Assembly: GCA_958422185.1 (NCBI GenBank)
Contig: CATZNW010000012.1
Location: 1 to 64,000, forward strand
DNA from: an uncultured Clostridium sp.
GTDB taxonomy: Bacteria > Bacillota > Clostridia > Oscillospirales > Acutalibacteraceae
Direction of reading: 5' to 3'
Length of the DNA stretch: 64,000 nucleotides
Position 1 is the stretch's first letter. Each line of letters opens with the position of its first letter. The translations under genes and the position numbers were made by a program. The notes under the pieces are model-generated. The model saw only the letters and a list, made by a program, of their open reading frames with translations, was not told the origin of the DNA and did no database searches. Shown one piece after another: positions 25,670 through 33,716 of this stretch.

Positions 25670-25688
25670 TTGTTTAGCAACTTAACAA
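25670..25688. promoter_or_regulatory. Candidate operator of the MarR-type regulator
   Basis: TTGTTTAGCAACTTAACAA is an inverted repeat with one mismatched pair, sitting four bases upstream of the -35. It has the size and AT-rich ends of MarR-type operators. It also resembles Rex half sites, but the spacing is five rather than four. Confidence 0.5.
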
Positions 25689-25714
25689 AAAACGCTGCTT
25701 TGGCTAAAAGGGTT

Positions 25715-25744
25715 AAAAAAAACGCTCCGCTTTTGCGGAGCGTT
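25715..25744 (-). terminator. Terminator of the DUF362 gene
   Basis: AACGCTCCGC pairs with GCGGAGCGTT around four bases, with a T run on the minus strand. Confidence 0.85.
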
Positions 25745-25755
25745 TCGGATCTTTG

Positions 25756-26760
25756 TTATTCCGGCTTAAAAGGTATTACGTCCTTAACTGCTTCCTTAGG
25801 TGATATTTCACAGCCGTTATTATCCAAGTCGATCAGTTTATATTTGTCATTGCCCATGCCAAGTTCTTTCATATAGGTCAGCTGGCGTAGGCCGTGGCGC
25901 GTTTCGATCCTTTCAACAAGATCATGATGCTCATCCTCTTTCAGGGCGTAAACAAGGTCTACAGAGGCCTGGTCAACGGCAAGAATATCCTTTGAGGCGA
26001 GTATGCCGATATTCGGCGTAACAACGGGTGCCGCGTCAACACCTTCGCAGTCACACGAAACGCTCATATTGCGCAGAACATTTACAAATGTAATATGATC
26101 CTTAAAATGATCAACGGTTGCTTTTGAGGATTCTGTCATGCGTTCCATAAGTTCTTCCTGAGCAATGCTCCACATATCGTCTGAGCCCTCGGCGGTATGG
26201 ATCATCTTTTTACCGATTCTGCCGTCTGCGCAGCCAATACCGATATTCTTGTTTGAGCCGCCGAATCCGCCCATCATATGACCCTTAAAATGAGTCAGAA
26301 CAAACAGAGAATCATAGTTAAGAATATTTTTGCCCATATACATTTCGGTAAACCACTTACCGCCGTTTACGGGAAGAGCCGCTGTGCCGTCCTCGTCCAT
26401 AATATCAACAGGGCAAAAGGTCCAGCCGTTTGTTTTCAGCGTTTCGCGGTGTTGCTCGGTGGTGTATCTGCCGCCCTCGTAATAGGTGTTCGTTTCAACT
26501 ATGCTTGCGCCCGGAAGGTCATTTTTAATAAGTGATTCCACCCAGGGACGCGGAATAATGTTTGGCCCGTGCGGTTCGCCGGTATGAAGCTTTATGCCGA
26601 TCCTGCCTGTCAGCGGGTCAGACACTTTCTGAAAGATCCTGCGCAGTCCCTGTGCAGACAGATCTCTTGTGAAATAAACGATAGATTCATTGCCGGTGCG
26701 CTCGTCATACGGAATATAACGTTCGCCGCCCGTGCCGGGAACTTTTTTATTTTCTGCCAT
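25756..26760 (-). CDS. DUF362 domain protein
   Basis: 334 residues matching the DUF362 family: VYFTRDLSAQGLRRIFQKV, IGIKLHTGEPHGPNIIPRPW, VLTHFKGHMMGGFGGSNKNIGIGCADGRIGK, and a late DILAVDQASVDLV. Many DUF362 proteins carry a C-terminal ferredoxin domain; this one does not. The biochemical role is unproven; the family is often linked to Fe-S or redox functions. It has its own terminator and a promoter with a palindrome in a 19-nt spacer, the layout controlled by MerR-family activators, so it is probably stress-induced. It lies just upstream of the marR-suf operon on the same strand but is separated from it by a terminator and a promoter. Confidence 0.85.
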   Translation of the reverse strand: MAENKKVPGTGGERYIPYDERTGNESIVYFTRDLSAQGLRRIFQKVSDPLTGRIGIKLHTGEPHGPNIIPRPWVESLIKNDLPGASIVETNTYYEGGRYTTEQHRETLKTNGWTFCPVDIMDEDGTAALPVNGGKWFTEMYMGKNILNYDSLFVLTHFKGHMMGGFGGSNKNIGIGCADGRIGKKMIHTAEGSDDMWSIAQEELMERMTESSKATVDHFKDHITFVNVLRNMSVSCDCEGVDAAPVVTPNIGILASKDILAVDQASVDLVYALKEDEHHDLVERIETRHGLRQLTYMKELGMGNDKYKLIDLDNNGCEISPKEAVKDVIPFKPE

Positions 26761-26823
26761 ACTGATTCCTCCAAAAAATTTTTAGGCGTTTAAAATATGC
26801 CGCTGTTTTCCGCCTGTATTTAT

Positions 26824-26854
26824 ATTATAAAACATTAAAGTTACTTTAAGTCAA
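26824..26854 (-). promoter_or_regulatory. MerR-type promoter with spacer palindrome
   Basis: Minus-strand TTGACT (26849-26854), 19 nt, TATAAT (26824-26829). The spacer is filled by the perfect inverted repeat TTAAAGTTACTTTAA (26835-26849). A 19-20 nt spacer with the operator inside it is the hallmark of promoters activated by MerR-family proteins. No merR gene is in this window. Confidence 0.65.
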
Positions 26855-26877
26855 GAAAATTTTAAATAAATCAGCCA

Positions 26878-26914
26878 AAAGAAAAGCCGCCGCAGATCAA
26901 ATATCTGCGGCGGC
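26878..26914 (-). terminator. Terminator after tRNA-Arg
   Basis: GCCGCCGCAGAT pairs with ATCTGCGGCGGC, followed on the minus strand by CTTTTCTTTT. Confidence 0.85.
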
Positions 26915-26915
26915 G

Positions 26916-26992
26916 TGGCGTCCCAGAGGGGATTCGAACCTCCGACCTACCGCTTAGGAGGCGGTCGCTCTATCCAACTGAGCTACTGAGAC
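26916..26992 (-). tRNA. tRNA-Arg (anticodon CCT)
   Basis: 77 nt including an encoded CCA. The acceptor stem GTCTCAG pairs with CTGGGAC (one G-T pair), with discriminator G. The anticodon stem ACCGC/GCGGT closes the loop CTCCTAA, giving anticodon CCT for the AGG codon. The T arm has GGTTCGAATCC. A consensus promoter lies upstream and a strong terminator downstream, so it is a single-gene unit. Confidence 0.97.
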
Positions 26993-27010
26993 AAATTTTT
27001 TATATGTCAT

Positions 27011-27039
27011 ATTATATATTATAGAAAATTCATTGTCAA
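27011..27039 (-). promoter_or_regulatory. Promoter of tRNA-Arg
   Basis: Minus-strand TTGACA (27034-27039), 17 nt, TATAAT (27011-27016). Confidence 0.8.
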
Positions 27040-27452
27040 TCATAAAAAGAAAATGATCGTGCAGGGCAGAGGGATCTATCAAAAACCACGGCCGGATACC
27101 ATGCTTTATTATATATTATAATATATAGTTATATAATACCTATTATATATATGCAAAATAAGCAAAATTGATTCTGAAAAAGTTACAGCAAGCGAGTCTA
27201 TATATAGGTATAAAATGCGCATAAATAAGAAAATGCATACAATATATTGTTGTTTTGACTTTTTCAGTTCCAAAAAGTTACAAAATTATAAAGATACGAT
27301 TTGTGATTTCTTTTAAAATGACCAAAATTTTGCTTTATCGCATTAAATCACTAAAAGAAAAAACCACAAGATATTGGGTCAACCTAAAAGTTACAACAAT
27401 GTAACATTTTAGGCTATTGTACAATTTGCACAAAAAACAAGATTTATTTGGT
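27040..27452. other. AT-rich intergenic stretch without a gene
   Basis: About 410 bases, very AT-rich, with runs such as TATTATAATATATAG near 27115 and recurring AGTTACA words (about 27182, 27277, 27390). No ORF with a ribosome site is seen on either strand. It may hold upstream binding sites for the 27453 promoter, but nothing specific can be supported. Confidence 0.6.
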
Positions 27453-27481
27453 TTGACACATTATGCAAAAATAACTATAAT
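27453..27481 (+). promoter_or_regulatory. Promoter of the G5/3D protein gene
   Basis: TTGACA (27453-27458), 17 nt, TATAAT (27476-27481). It implies a leader RNA of about 180 nt before ATG 27671. Confidence 0.88.
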
Positions 27482-27487
27482 GCCAAA

Positions 27488-27650
27488 GGCTTGAGAAATA
27501 CTAAAGGCAGAGCAGCGTGTGTTCTCAAAGGCACAGGCTCTGAAAGCGGAAAAGAATTTCCGCCGGCGGCATCGTTATGGGCGGCTTCAAAGCGGCTCAA
27601 ATACAAAATGGTTCCGCTGTGATTCAGCACAGCCAATATTATGGCTCAAG
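27488..27650 (+). ncRNA. Structured leader RNA, candidate riboswitch of unassigned class
   Basis: Pairings visible by eye: CTTGAG (27490-27495) with CTCAAG (27645-27650) could close the whole element. TTGAGAA (27491-27497) with TTCTCAA (27522-27528) crosses CAGAGC (27509-27514) with GCTCTG (27537-27542), a pseudoknot layout. There is a perfect GCGGAAA/TTTCCGC hairpin with an AGAA tetraloop (27546-27563) and a GCTGTG/CACAGC hairpin (27616-27633). Some pairings exclude each other, as expected of a switch. It ends about 10 nt before the ribosome site. I could not match it to the ydaO (c-di-AMP) or GEMM classes often found before cell-wall genes. Confidence 0.55.
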
Positions 27651-27670
27651 TGCAAACAAAGGAGATTAAG

Positions 27671-28894
27671 ATGATTAATGAATCAGGCGCTTCGCCGTTT
27701 AAGCGTGTAACCAGGTTAATGGCGACAGCGGTAATCGCGTTCGTGCTTATCTTCTGCATATTTGCCACAAACGCATTTGCGGGCATGGCGGCGCAGTATA
27801 ATGTTGTTATTGATGACAACGGAAAGCAGTTCACGGTTGCAACAGAGGAAACAGAACCTATCGAAATCCTTAATGAGGCAAATATAACCCTCGGCGCTAA
27901 CGACAGGCTCAATATAGCGGGCTTTACGGCCGGCGAGGGCGGCACCATAGTGGTGGACAGATTAAATACGGTAAACATTCAGCTTAGCGATGTTATCACA
28001 CAGTATGATGTTTACGCCGATACGGTGGGCGAGGCCCTTGCAGAGATCGGTATTGAAGATGTTAACAGTGCGCAGAATTATGAAAAAGGCGACGCTGTTG
28101 AAAACGGAATGGTGATCATTGTTTCAGCTCCGGTTAAAGTTACACTTTATGCGGACGGTAAAACATATGATATCGGCATTTCCGGCGGAACGGTTGAAAA
28201 TGTTATTTCTCTTGCAGGCATAAGCCTTGGTTCGGAAGATTACACTGAGCCGGAATTGACCGCTTCCGTTACGGACGGAATGCAGATCACCGTTTACAGA
28301 ACGGAAACGAAGACCGTGACCGTTAATGAAACGATTGAGTTTGAAACGCAGACCAAAACGGACAGCGGCCTTGAAATAGGCGAATCAAGAATTGAAACCA
28401 AGGGCGTTGACGGTGAAAAACTTGTTACGTATAAAGTAACATATGTTAACGGCGAGGAACTGTCAAGAGAAGAGGTATCCTCCGCAGTTACAAAGCAGCC
28501 GGTAACAGAGATCAAATATATCGGCACAAAGGCCGCAGATGTTAAGCCAAACGGCGTACAGAGCAAAAACGGATATACCCTGGGTCAGAAGATCAAGGGA
28601 AAGTATACCCATTACTGTGCGTGCGCAACCTGCTGCGGAAAGTCTAACGGTGTAACGGCATCCGGCAAAAAAGTGTATAACGGAATGCCGAATCCCTATT
28701 ACGTTGCGTGTAACTGGCTTCCTCTGGGTTCCGTTATTCAGGTGGACGGTGTGAATTACACCGTTGTAGACCGCGGCGGCAGCAGACTTTCCCAAAAGGG
28801 AAGAATCGATATTTATACGCCGGAAGGCCATTCGGCAGCCTTAAAAGGCGGTACAGGCAGCTGCGACATTACCATTGTGCGTCTCGGCTGGTAA
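27671..28894 (+). CDS. Secreted G5/3D-domain cell-wall protein (RpfB/YuiC-like)
   Basis: 407 residues from ATG 27671, which has AAGGAG at the right distance. A signal peptide or anchor spans about residues 15-38 (ending in ATNAFA). Next come DUF348-type repeats (ITQYDVYADTVGEALAEIGI; VKVTLYADGKTY), a G5 domain (about 225-285) and a C-terminal 3D domain with HYCACATCCGKSNGVTASG, PLGSVIQVDG, VVDRGG and RIDIY, whose Asp residues form the catalytic core in lytic transglycosylase-like enzymes. Proteins of this layout cleave or remodel peptidoglycan, often during growth resumption or germination. Expression is probably controlled by the structured leader. Confidence 0.93.
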   Translation: MINESGASPFKRVTRLMATAVIAFVLIFCIFATNAFAGMAAQYNVVIDDNGKQFTVATEETEPIEILNEANITLGANDRLNIAGFTAGEGGTIVVDRLNTVNIQLSDVITQYDVYADTVGEALAEIGIEDVNSAQNYEKGDAVENGMVIIVSAPVKVTLYADGKTYDIGISGGTVENVISLAGISLGSEDYTEPELTASVTDGMQITVYRTETKTVTVNETIEFETQTKTDSGLEIGESRIETKGVDGEKLVTYKVTYVNGEELSREEVSSAVTKQPVTEIKYIGTKAADVKPNGVQSKNGYTLGQKIKGKYTHYCACATCCGKSNGVTASGKKVYNGMPNPYYVACNWLPLGSVIQVDGVNYTVVDRGGSRLSQKGRIDIYTPEGHSAALKGGTGSCDITIVRLGW

Positions 28895-28936
28895 GTCTTT
28901 AGTATTGAAAGCGCGCAAAAAAATACTTCTTTGCGC

Positions 28937-28965
28937 TTGACAAATATTGAAAACAGTGCTATTAT
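28937..28965 (+). promoter_or_regulatory. trp operon promoter
   Basis: TTGACA, 17 nt, TATTAT, directly before the T-box leader. Confidence 0.85.
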
Positions 28966-28984
28966 TTCTTTAATAACTGAATAT

Positions 28985-29275
28985 CCCCAAACCGATGAGG
29001 CGGAGATAAAAGCAGGATACGAACTCACAGAGAGCCGCGGGAGCTGGAATGCGGCAGTAAACGGCTTGCTAAATGGACCGCTGAGGGTGCGTTCAAAGGC
29101 ATTTTTGCCGAGTATCACGCAACGCGAGGCCTGCGTAAGTGGCCGGAGGTATGTTGGTACCTTGCAGAGAGTGTGGATTTTATCCGCAAAACGGGGTGGC
29201 ACCGCGAATTGATAGTTTATTCGTCCCCGGCAGTATAATGCATATGCGTTATACTGCCGGGGCTTTTTGTTTTTC
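28985..29275 (+). promoter_or_regulatory. T-box riboswitch (tRNA-Trp responsive) of the trp operon
   Basis: The T-box sequence proper, ACGGGGTGGCACCGCG (29191-29206), is textbook, as is the AGAGAGCC segment of stem I (about 29028-29036). The TTCGTCC just before the terminator completes the conserved set. A specifier region AAATGGACCGCTGAG (29071-29085) contains TGG, the Trp codon. The terminator CCCCGGCAGTATAA/TTATACTGCCGGGG with a T run is at 29225-29272. Uncharged tRNA-Trp should pair with the leader and prevent termination, turning on trpEGDCFBA. The exact specifier register is uncertain by one or two bases. Confidence 0.95.
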
Positions 29276-29319
29276 CGCGGCCTTTCTCTGCAAAATAAAT
29301 TTTTACGGAGGGAGTTTTT

Positions 29320-30798
29320 ATGACCGTTTTTCCATCATTTCAGGAAGCGGTAAATGCGGCGGAGCATTACGGCTCTGTGCCGATTTACAGCAAGATCAAA
29401 ACTGAAGTTGCGCCTGCGGACGCGCTGCTGAAGTTTAAAAACGTCAGTTCGCACTGCTATATGCTGGAATCCTGCGAGGATAAAGATAATCACGGCAGAT
29501 ACACCTTTGTGGGTTATGATCCGAAACTGGAGATCACCTGCCGCGATCACGAGGTCAAAATTACGGATTCATTTGGCGTTCGCCGTTTTAAGGGGAGCCC
29601 GCAGGAGCATATAAGAAAAGTTTTAAATGAATATAAAAGCCCCAAGTTAAAAGGGATTCCGGATTTCGCGGGCGGCCTTGTGGGTTTCTTCGGCTATGAT
29701 TACGCAAGATACTCTGTTAAGGGATTTGAGCCGAAGTCAAAGGATGACGCCCATTTTAAAGATGTGGATCTGATGCTTTTTGACAAGGTGCTGGCGTTTG
29801 ATAATAAAGACGGCACGGCTTTTCTGATAGCGAATATGAAAACCGATGATCCCGAAAACAATTACAACGCCGCCTGCCGGGAGATCGGCATAATGCGTGA
29901 TATTCTTGAAAACGGAAAAAAGGCGCAGGTGCAAAAGCCGTGCCTGAGATCAGAACCGAAACCGCTTTTTGATACTGCCGAGTATTGCAAAATGGTTGAG
30001 CGCGCAAAGCGTTATATCAGAGAGGGAGATATTTTTCAAGCGGTGCTTTCAAACAGATACGAGGCGGAATTTGAAGGCTCGCTGTTTTACACTTATGAAG
30101 AACTGCGCAGACTGAATCCAAGCCCTTATATGTTTTATTTTTCGTCAGGGGATATTGAGCTCGCCGGTTCTTCTCCCGAAACGCTTGTTAAGCTAAAAGA
30201 CGGCAGACTCTTTACCTATCCCCTTGCCGGAACAAGAAAAAGAGGCGCAACGCCGCGGGAAGACAGGAAGCTGCAAACTGAATTGTTAAAAGACGAAAAA
30301 GAACTTGCAGAGCACAATATGCTGGTAGATCTAGGCCGAAACGACCTCGGCAAGATCAGCAGATTCGGCAGCGTAAAAGTTGAAAAATATATGGATATTC
30401 TTAAATTCAGCCATGTTATGCATATAGGCTCGGAAGTTTCTTCAAAAATAAAAGACGGCTGCGACGCGGTCGACGCGGTTGACGCGGTCCTGCCTGCGGG
30501 AACGCTTTCCGGTGCGCCTAAACTGAGGGCAATGGAAATCATTGACGAACTTGAAAATAACAGGCGCGGCATATACGGCGGCGGAATAGGTTATATCGAC
30601 CTTACAGGCAATCTTGATATTTGTATTGCAATAAGGCTTGCCTATGCCAAAAACGGGCGTGTGTATGTGCGCTCCGGCGCAGGCATAGTTGCTGATTCCG
30701 TGCCTGAAAAAGAAGATACCGAATGTAAAAACAAGGCGCGCGCCGTTTTAACGGCGCTTGAAATCAGCGGAGGTGAACGCAATGGTACTGCTGATTGA
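29320..30798 (+). CDS. trpE: Anthranilate synthase component I
   Basis: 492 residues. It joins chorismate and ammonia to form anthranilate. The Trp feedback site motif MLESCE with the following Ser region lies near residue 50, and the catalytic half shows QAVLSNRYEAEF, GSSPETLV, PLAGTRKRGATP, EHNMLVDLGRNDLGKIS, LPAGTLSGAPKLRAMEIIDELE and RSGAGIVADSVPEKE. Length and motifs are normal. It is the first gene after the T-box and its 3' end overlaps trpG by 17 bp. Confidence 0.97.
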   Translation: MTVFPSFQEAVNAAEHYGSVPIYSKIKTEVAPADALLKFKNVSSHCYMLESCEDKDNHGRYTFVGYDPKLEITCRDHEVKITDSFGVRRFKGSPQEHIRKVLNEYKSPKLKGIPDFAGGLVGFFGYDYARYSVKGFEPKSKDDAHFKDVDLMLFDKVLAFDNKDGTAFLIANMKTDDPENNYNAACREIGIMRDILENGKKAQVQKPCLRSEPKPLFDTAEYCKMVERAKRYIREGDIFQAVLSNRYEAEFEGSLFYTYEELRRLNPSPYMFYFSSGDIELAGSSPETLVKLKDGRLFTYPLAGTRKRGATPREDRKLQTELLKDEKELAEHNMLVDLGRNDLGKISRFGSVKVEKYMDILKFSHVMHIGSEVSSKIKDGCDAVDAVDAVLPAGTLSGAPKLRAMEIIDELENNRRGIYGGGIGYIDLTGNLDICIAIRLAYAKNGRVYVRSGAGIVADSVPEKEDTECKNKARAVLTALEISGGERNGTAD

Positions 30799-31351
30799 TA
30801 ATTACGATTCGTTTTCATACAATCTATACCAACTTGTGGGTGCATTGGGCAGCGATATAAAAGTTGTTAAAAATGATGAGATCACACTGGCGGGAATTGA
30901 TGAACTTGATCCCGAGCATATTATTATCTCACCCGGCCCCGGCGCTCCGAAAAACGCCGGAATTTCCGAGGCGGCGGTACGATGGCGCGCGGGCAGATCA
31001 AAGATACTCGGCGTCTGCCTTGGCCATCAGGCGATCTTTGAGGCGTTCGGAGGGAAGATAACATACGCTAAGGAACTGATGCACGGCAGACAGTGTGATT
31101 GCGCAATAGACGAAGATTCCGCAATCTTTAAAGGCCTGCCTAAAACGATAAAAGCCGCGCGGTATCATTCGCTTGCGGCGGATATATTCACCTTGCCGGA
31201 ATGCCTTAAAGTTACGGCAACGGCGGGCGGCGAGATAATGGCAATAGAGCACAGGAACCTGCCGATATACGGTTTGCAGTTTCACCCGGAATCGGTGCTG
31301 ACTCCGCTCGGCGGCAGGATCATTTCGAATTTTTTGGAGGATGAATTATGA
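30782..31351 (+). CDS. trpG: Anthranilate synthase component II, glutamine amidotransferase
   Basis: 189 residues from ATG 30782 (GGAGGTG upstream). A class I glutamine amidotransferase that supplies ammonia to TrpE: LLIDNYDSFSYNLYQL, SPGPGAP, the nucleophile Cys in GVCLGHQAI and the His-Glu pair in LQFHPESVLTP. It overlaps trpE by 17 bp and trpD by 4 bp (ATGA). It may also serve folate synthesis if no separate pabA exists, which cannot be judged here. Confidence 0.97.
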   Translation: MVLLIDNYDSFSYNLYQLVGALGSDIKVVKNDEITLAGIDELDPEHIIISPGPGAPKNAGISEAAVRWRAGRSKILGVCLGHQAIFEAFGGKITYAKELMHGRQCDCAIDEDSAIFKGLPKTIKAARYHSLAADIFTLPECLKVTATAGGEIMAIEHRNLPIYGLQFHPESVLTPLGGRIISNFLEDEL

Positions 31352-32361
31352 TCAAAACATTGCTTTCAAAGGTTGCTTCAAAAGAGGACCTTTCATATAA
31401 AGAAGCCAAAACGGCGGTTGAAGAGATAATGAGCGGCGAATGTACGCCGGAAATGGTTTCCGCTTTTCTTACGGCGCTTGCCATGAAAGGCGAAACGGAC
31501 GAGGAGATAGCCGGCTGCGCGGACGGCATGCGAAGCCGCGCCCTTAAAATGGATACGGATTGCGACACACTGGATATAGTCGGAACCGGCGGCGATAAAT
31601 CGCAGAGTTTCAATATTTCAACAACGGCGGCTTTTGTTCTTGCCGGCAGCGGCGTAAAGATAGCGAAGCACGGCAACAGGGCGGCGTCCTCAAGCAGCGG
31701 CACGGCGGACTGCCTTGAAGCTCTGGGTGTAAACATTACTGCGCAGCCGGAAGTTATGGAAAAGGCGCTTGATGAGGACAATATCAGTTTCCTTTTCGCC
31801 CAGAAATACCACAGCGCAATGAAATATGTGGGGCCGGTAAGAAAAGAGATCGGCATAAGAACCGTTTTTAATATCCTCGGCCCGCTCACGAATCCCGCAG
31901 GGGCAAAAATGATGGTTCTTGGCGTGTTCAGCAATGATTTTGTTTCAAAGGTTGCGAATGCGCTTGTAAAACTCGGTGTAACGGACGCGCTTGTTGTTTA
32001 CGGCAACGACTGTCTTGATGAGATCAGCGCATGCGGTGAAACGAGTGTTGCCGAAGTCAGAAACGGCAGTATAAAATATTACGCCTTAACTCCCGAGCAG
32101 TTCGGTTACAAAAGATGCGCTAAAGAGGAACTGAAGGGCGGCAGTCCTGAGGACAACGCGAAAATAACAAGGGCGGTGTTGTCCGGCGGCGGAACTTATG
32201 CCCAGAGACTTGCGGTTATAATGAATGCCGGAGCAGGAATATATGTTGCCGAAAAAGGAACCGTCACCATGGGCGACGCGATAAAGAAAGCGGAAGAAAC
32301 AATAGATTCGGGCAAAGCGTTAAAGGCGCTTGATGATTTTATAAGGATAACCAATGAGTGA
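31348..32361 (+). CDS. trpD: Anthranilate phosphoribosyltransferase
   Basis: 337 residues. It transfers the phosphoribosyl group of PRPP to anthranilate. The PRPP motif GTGGDKSQSFNIST, the KHGNRAASSSSGTADCLEALG motif and FLFAQKYHSAMKYVGPVRKEIGIRTVFNILGPLTNP are intact. The start overlaps the trpG stop (ATGA) and the end overlaps trpC by 8 bp. Confidence 0.97.
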   Translation: MIKTLLSKVASKEDLSYKEAKTAVEEIMSGECTPEMVSAFLTALAMKGETDEEIAGCADGMRSRALKMDTDCDTLDIVGTGGDKSQSFNISTTAAFVLAGSGVKIAKHGNRAASSSSGTADCLEALGVNITAQPEVMEKALDEDNISFLFAQKYHSAMKYVGPVRKEIGIRTVFNILGPLTNPAGAKMMVLGVFSNDFVSKVANALVKLGVTDALVVYGNDCLDEISACGETSVAEVRNGSIKYYALTPEQFGYKRCAKEELKGGSPEDNAKITRAVLSGGGTYAQRLAVIMNAGAGIYVAEKGTVTMGDAIKKAEETIDSGKALKALDDFIRITNE

Positions 32362-33145
32362 AAATATTTTGAATGTGATTGCCGAAAACACGCGACAAAG
32401 GTACGAAAGAATCGTCAGATCCGAACCGTTCCCGGATGTTAAGTCTAAAGCACTGCGAATGAAAAAAGGCGGGTTTGAGTTTGAAAAAGCACTTGCGAAA
32501 GACGGCCTTTCGTTTATATGCGAGGTGAAAAAAGCAAGCCCCTCAAAGGGCTTGATAAGCCCTGAGTTTCCGTATCTTGATATTGCGCGGCAGTATGAGG
32601 ATTCAGGCGCGGACTGCATCTCCTGCCTTACGGAACCAAAGTGGTTTCTGGGCAGTGATAAGTATCTGGCGGATATAGTCGGCACCGTTGATATTCCGGT
32701 TTTAAGAAAGGATTTTACGGTGTGTGATTATCAGATATATGAGGCAAAACGGCTTGGGGCGCGCGCAGTTCTGCTTATATGCGCTCTTCTTGATGGCGAT
32801 CGGCTTAAAGAGTATATCGCTGTATGCGATACTCTTGGCATAAGCGCGCTTGTTGAGGCACATAACGAGCGGGAAATAGAAAAAGCAGTATCGGCGGGCG
32901 CAAGAATCATAGGCGTAAACAACAGAGATCTGCGCGATTTTTCCGTTGATACCGGAAATTCCGCAAGACTCAGGACATTGGTTCCGGAAGACGTTATCTT
33001 TGTGTCTGAAAGCGGAGTAAAGACACGTGAAGATATAATCCGCATAGAAAAGAGCGGCGCGGATGCCGTGTTGATAGGCGAAACACTGATGCGGGCAAAT
33101 GATATAAGCGCGAAAATGAGGGAACTTAAAGGTGGCAAAAATTAA
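32354..33145 (+). CDS. trpC: Indole-3-glycerol phosphate synthase
   Basis: 263 residues, single-function (not fused to TrpF). The (beta/alpha)8 motifs FICEVKKASPSKGLI, ISCLTEPKWFLGS, VLRKDFTVCDYQI, EAHNEREIEKAV, IGVNNRDL and VSESGVKTREDI carry the catalytic Lys and Glu residues. It decarboxylates and cyclises CdRP to indole-3-glycerol phosphate. It overlaps both neighbours (8 bp with trpD, 14 bp with trpF). Confidence 0.97.
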   Translation: MSENILNVIAENTRQRYERIVRSEPFPDVKSKALRMKKGGFEFEKALAKDGLSFICEVKKASPSKGLISPEFPYLDIARQYEDSGADCISCLTEPKWFLGSDKYLADIVGTVDIPVLRKDFTVCDYQIYEAKRLGARAVLLICALLDGDRLKEYIAVCDTLGISALVEAHNEREIEKAVSAGARIIGVNNRDLRDFSVDTGNSARLRTLVPEDVIFVSESGVKTREDIIRIEKSGADAVLIGETLMRANDISAKMRELKGGKN

Positions 33146-33716
33146 GATCTGCGGTCTGCGGCGGGAGCAGGATATAAAATATGTAAACGCGCTCATGCCG
33201 GATTATATAGGCTTTGTGCTTTCACCCGGTTTTAGGCGCAGCATAACTGTTGAAACGGCGCGGCGGCTTAAAGCTCTGCTAAGTGATAAAATAACGGCGG
33301 TCGGAGTTTTTGTGAACGACAGCGCGGATAAGATCAACTCCCTTTTTGAGGACGGGATAATCGATATCGCTCAACTTCACGGCAGCGAAAGTCCTGAATT
33401 TTGCAGGTATATAAAAGCGCCGGTAATAAAATATTTTAACTGCGCCGGCGGCATGCCGGACGATCTGAAAGCGTATGATGCGGATTATTATCTGTTTGAT
33501 TCCGGTACCGGAACGGGCAGGAATTTTAACTGGAATCATATTCCTGAAACCGATAAACCGTTTTTTCTTGCAGGAGGAATATCAGAAAAAAATGTTAGAG
33601 CGGCAATAGAAACGGCAGATCCGTTTGCTGTTGACGTATCTACATCCGTTGAAACAGACGGTTACAAGGATTTTGAAAAAATAAAAAGATTTATGGAGAT
33701 GGCAAGATATGAGTAA
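33132..33716 (+). CDS. trpF: Phosphoribosylanthranilate isomerase
   Basis: 194 residues starting at GTG 33132 within trpC. It performs the Amadori rearrangement of phosphoribosylanthranilate. KICGLRREQDI holds the catalytic Cys, GFVLSPGFRR and AQLHGSES follow, the catalytic Asp lies in YYLFDSGTGTG and the phosphate grip in LAGGISEKNV and VDVSTSVE. It is slightly short for the family but complete. It overlaps trpB by 8 bp. Confidence 0.95.
   Translation: MAKIKICGLRREQDIKYVNALMPDYIGFVLSPGFRRSITVETARRLKALLSDKITAVGVFVNDSADKINSLFEDGIIDIAQLHGSESPEFCRYIKAPVIKYFNCAGGMPDDLKAYDADYYLFDSGTGTGRNFNWNHIPETDKPFFLAGGISEKNVRAAIETADPFAVDVSTSVETDGYKDFEKIKRFMEMARYE

Noticed and set aside
25670..25688. A Rex operator before marR-sufCB
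   Set aside because: The half sites are Rex-like, but the spacing is five bases instead of four and the left half has a mismatch; a MarR-type site is more likely.
27488..27650. Assignment of the leader to the ydaO/c-di-AMP or GEMM-I riboswitch
   Set aside because: The gene type fits, but the conserved core sequences of those classes could not be found, so it is left unassigned.
29139..29405. Short plus-strand open frame across the T-box
   Set aside because: It runs through the antiterminator and terminator helices and has no ribosome site.
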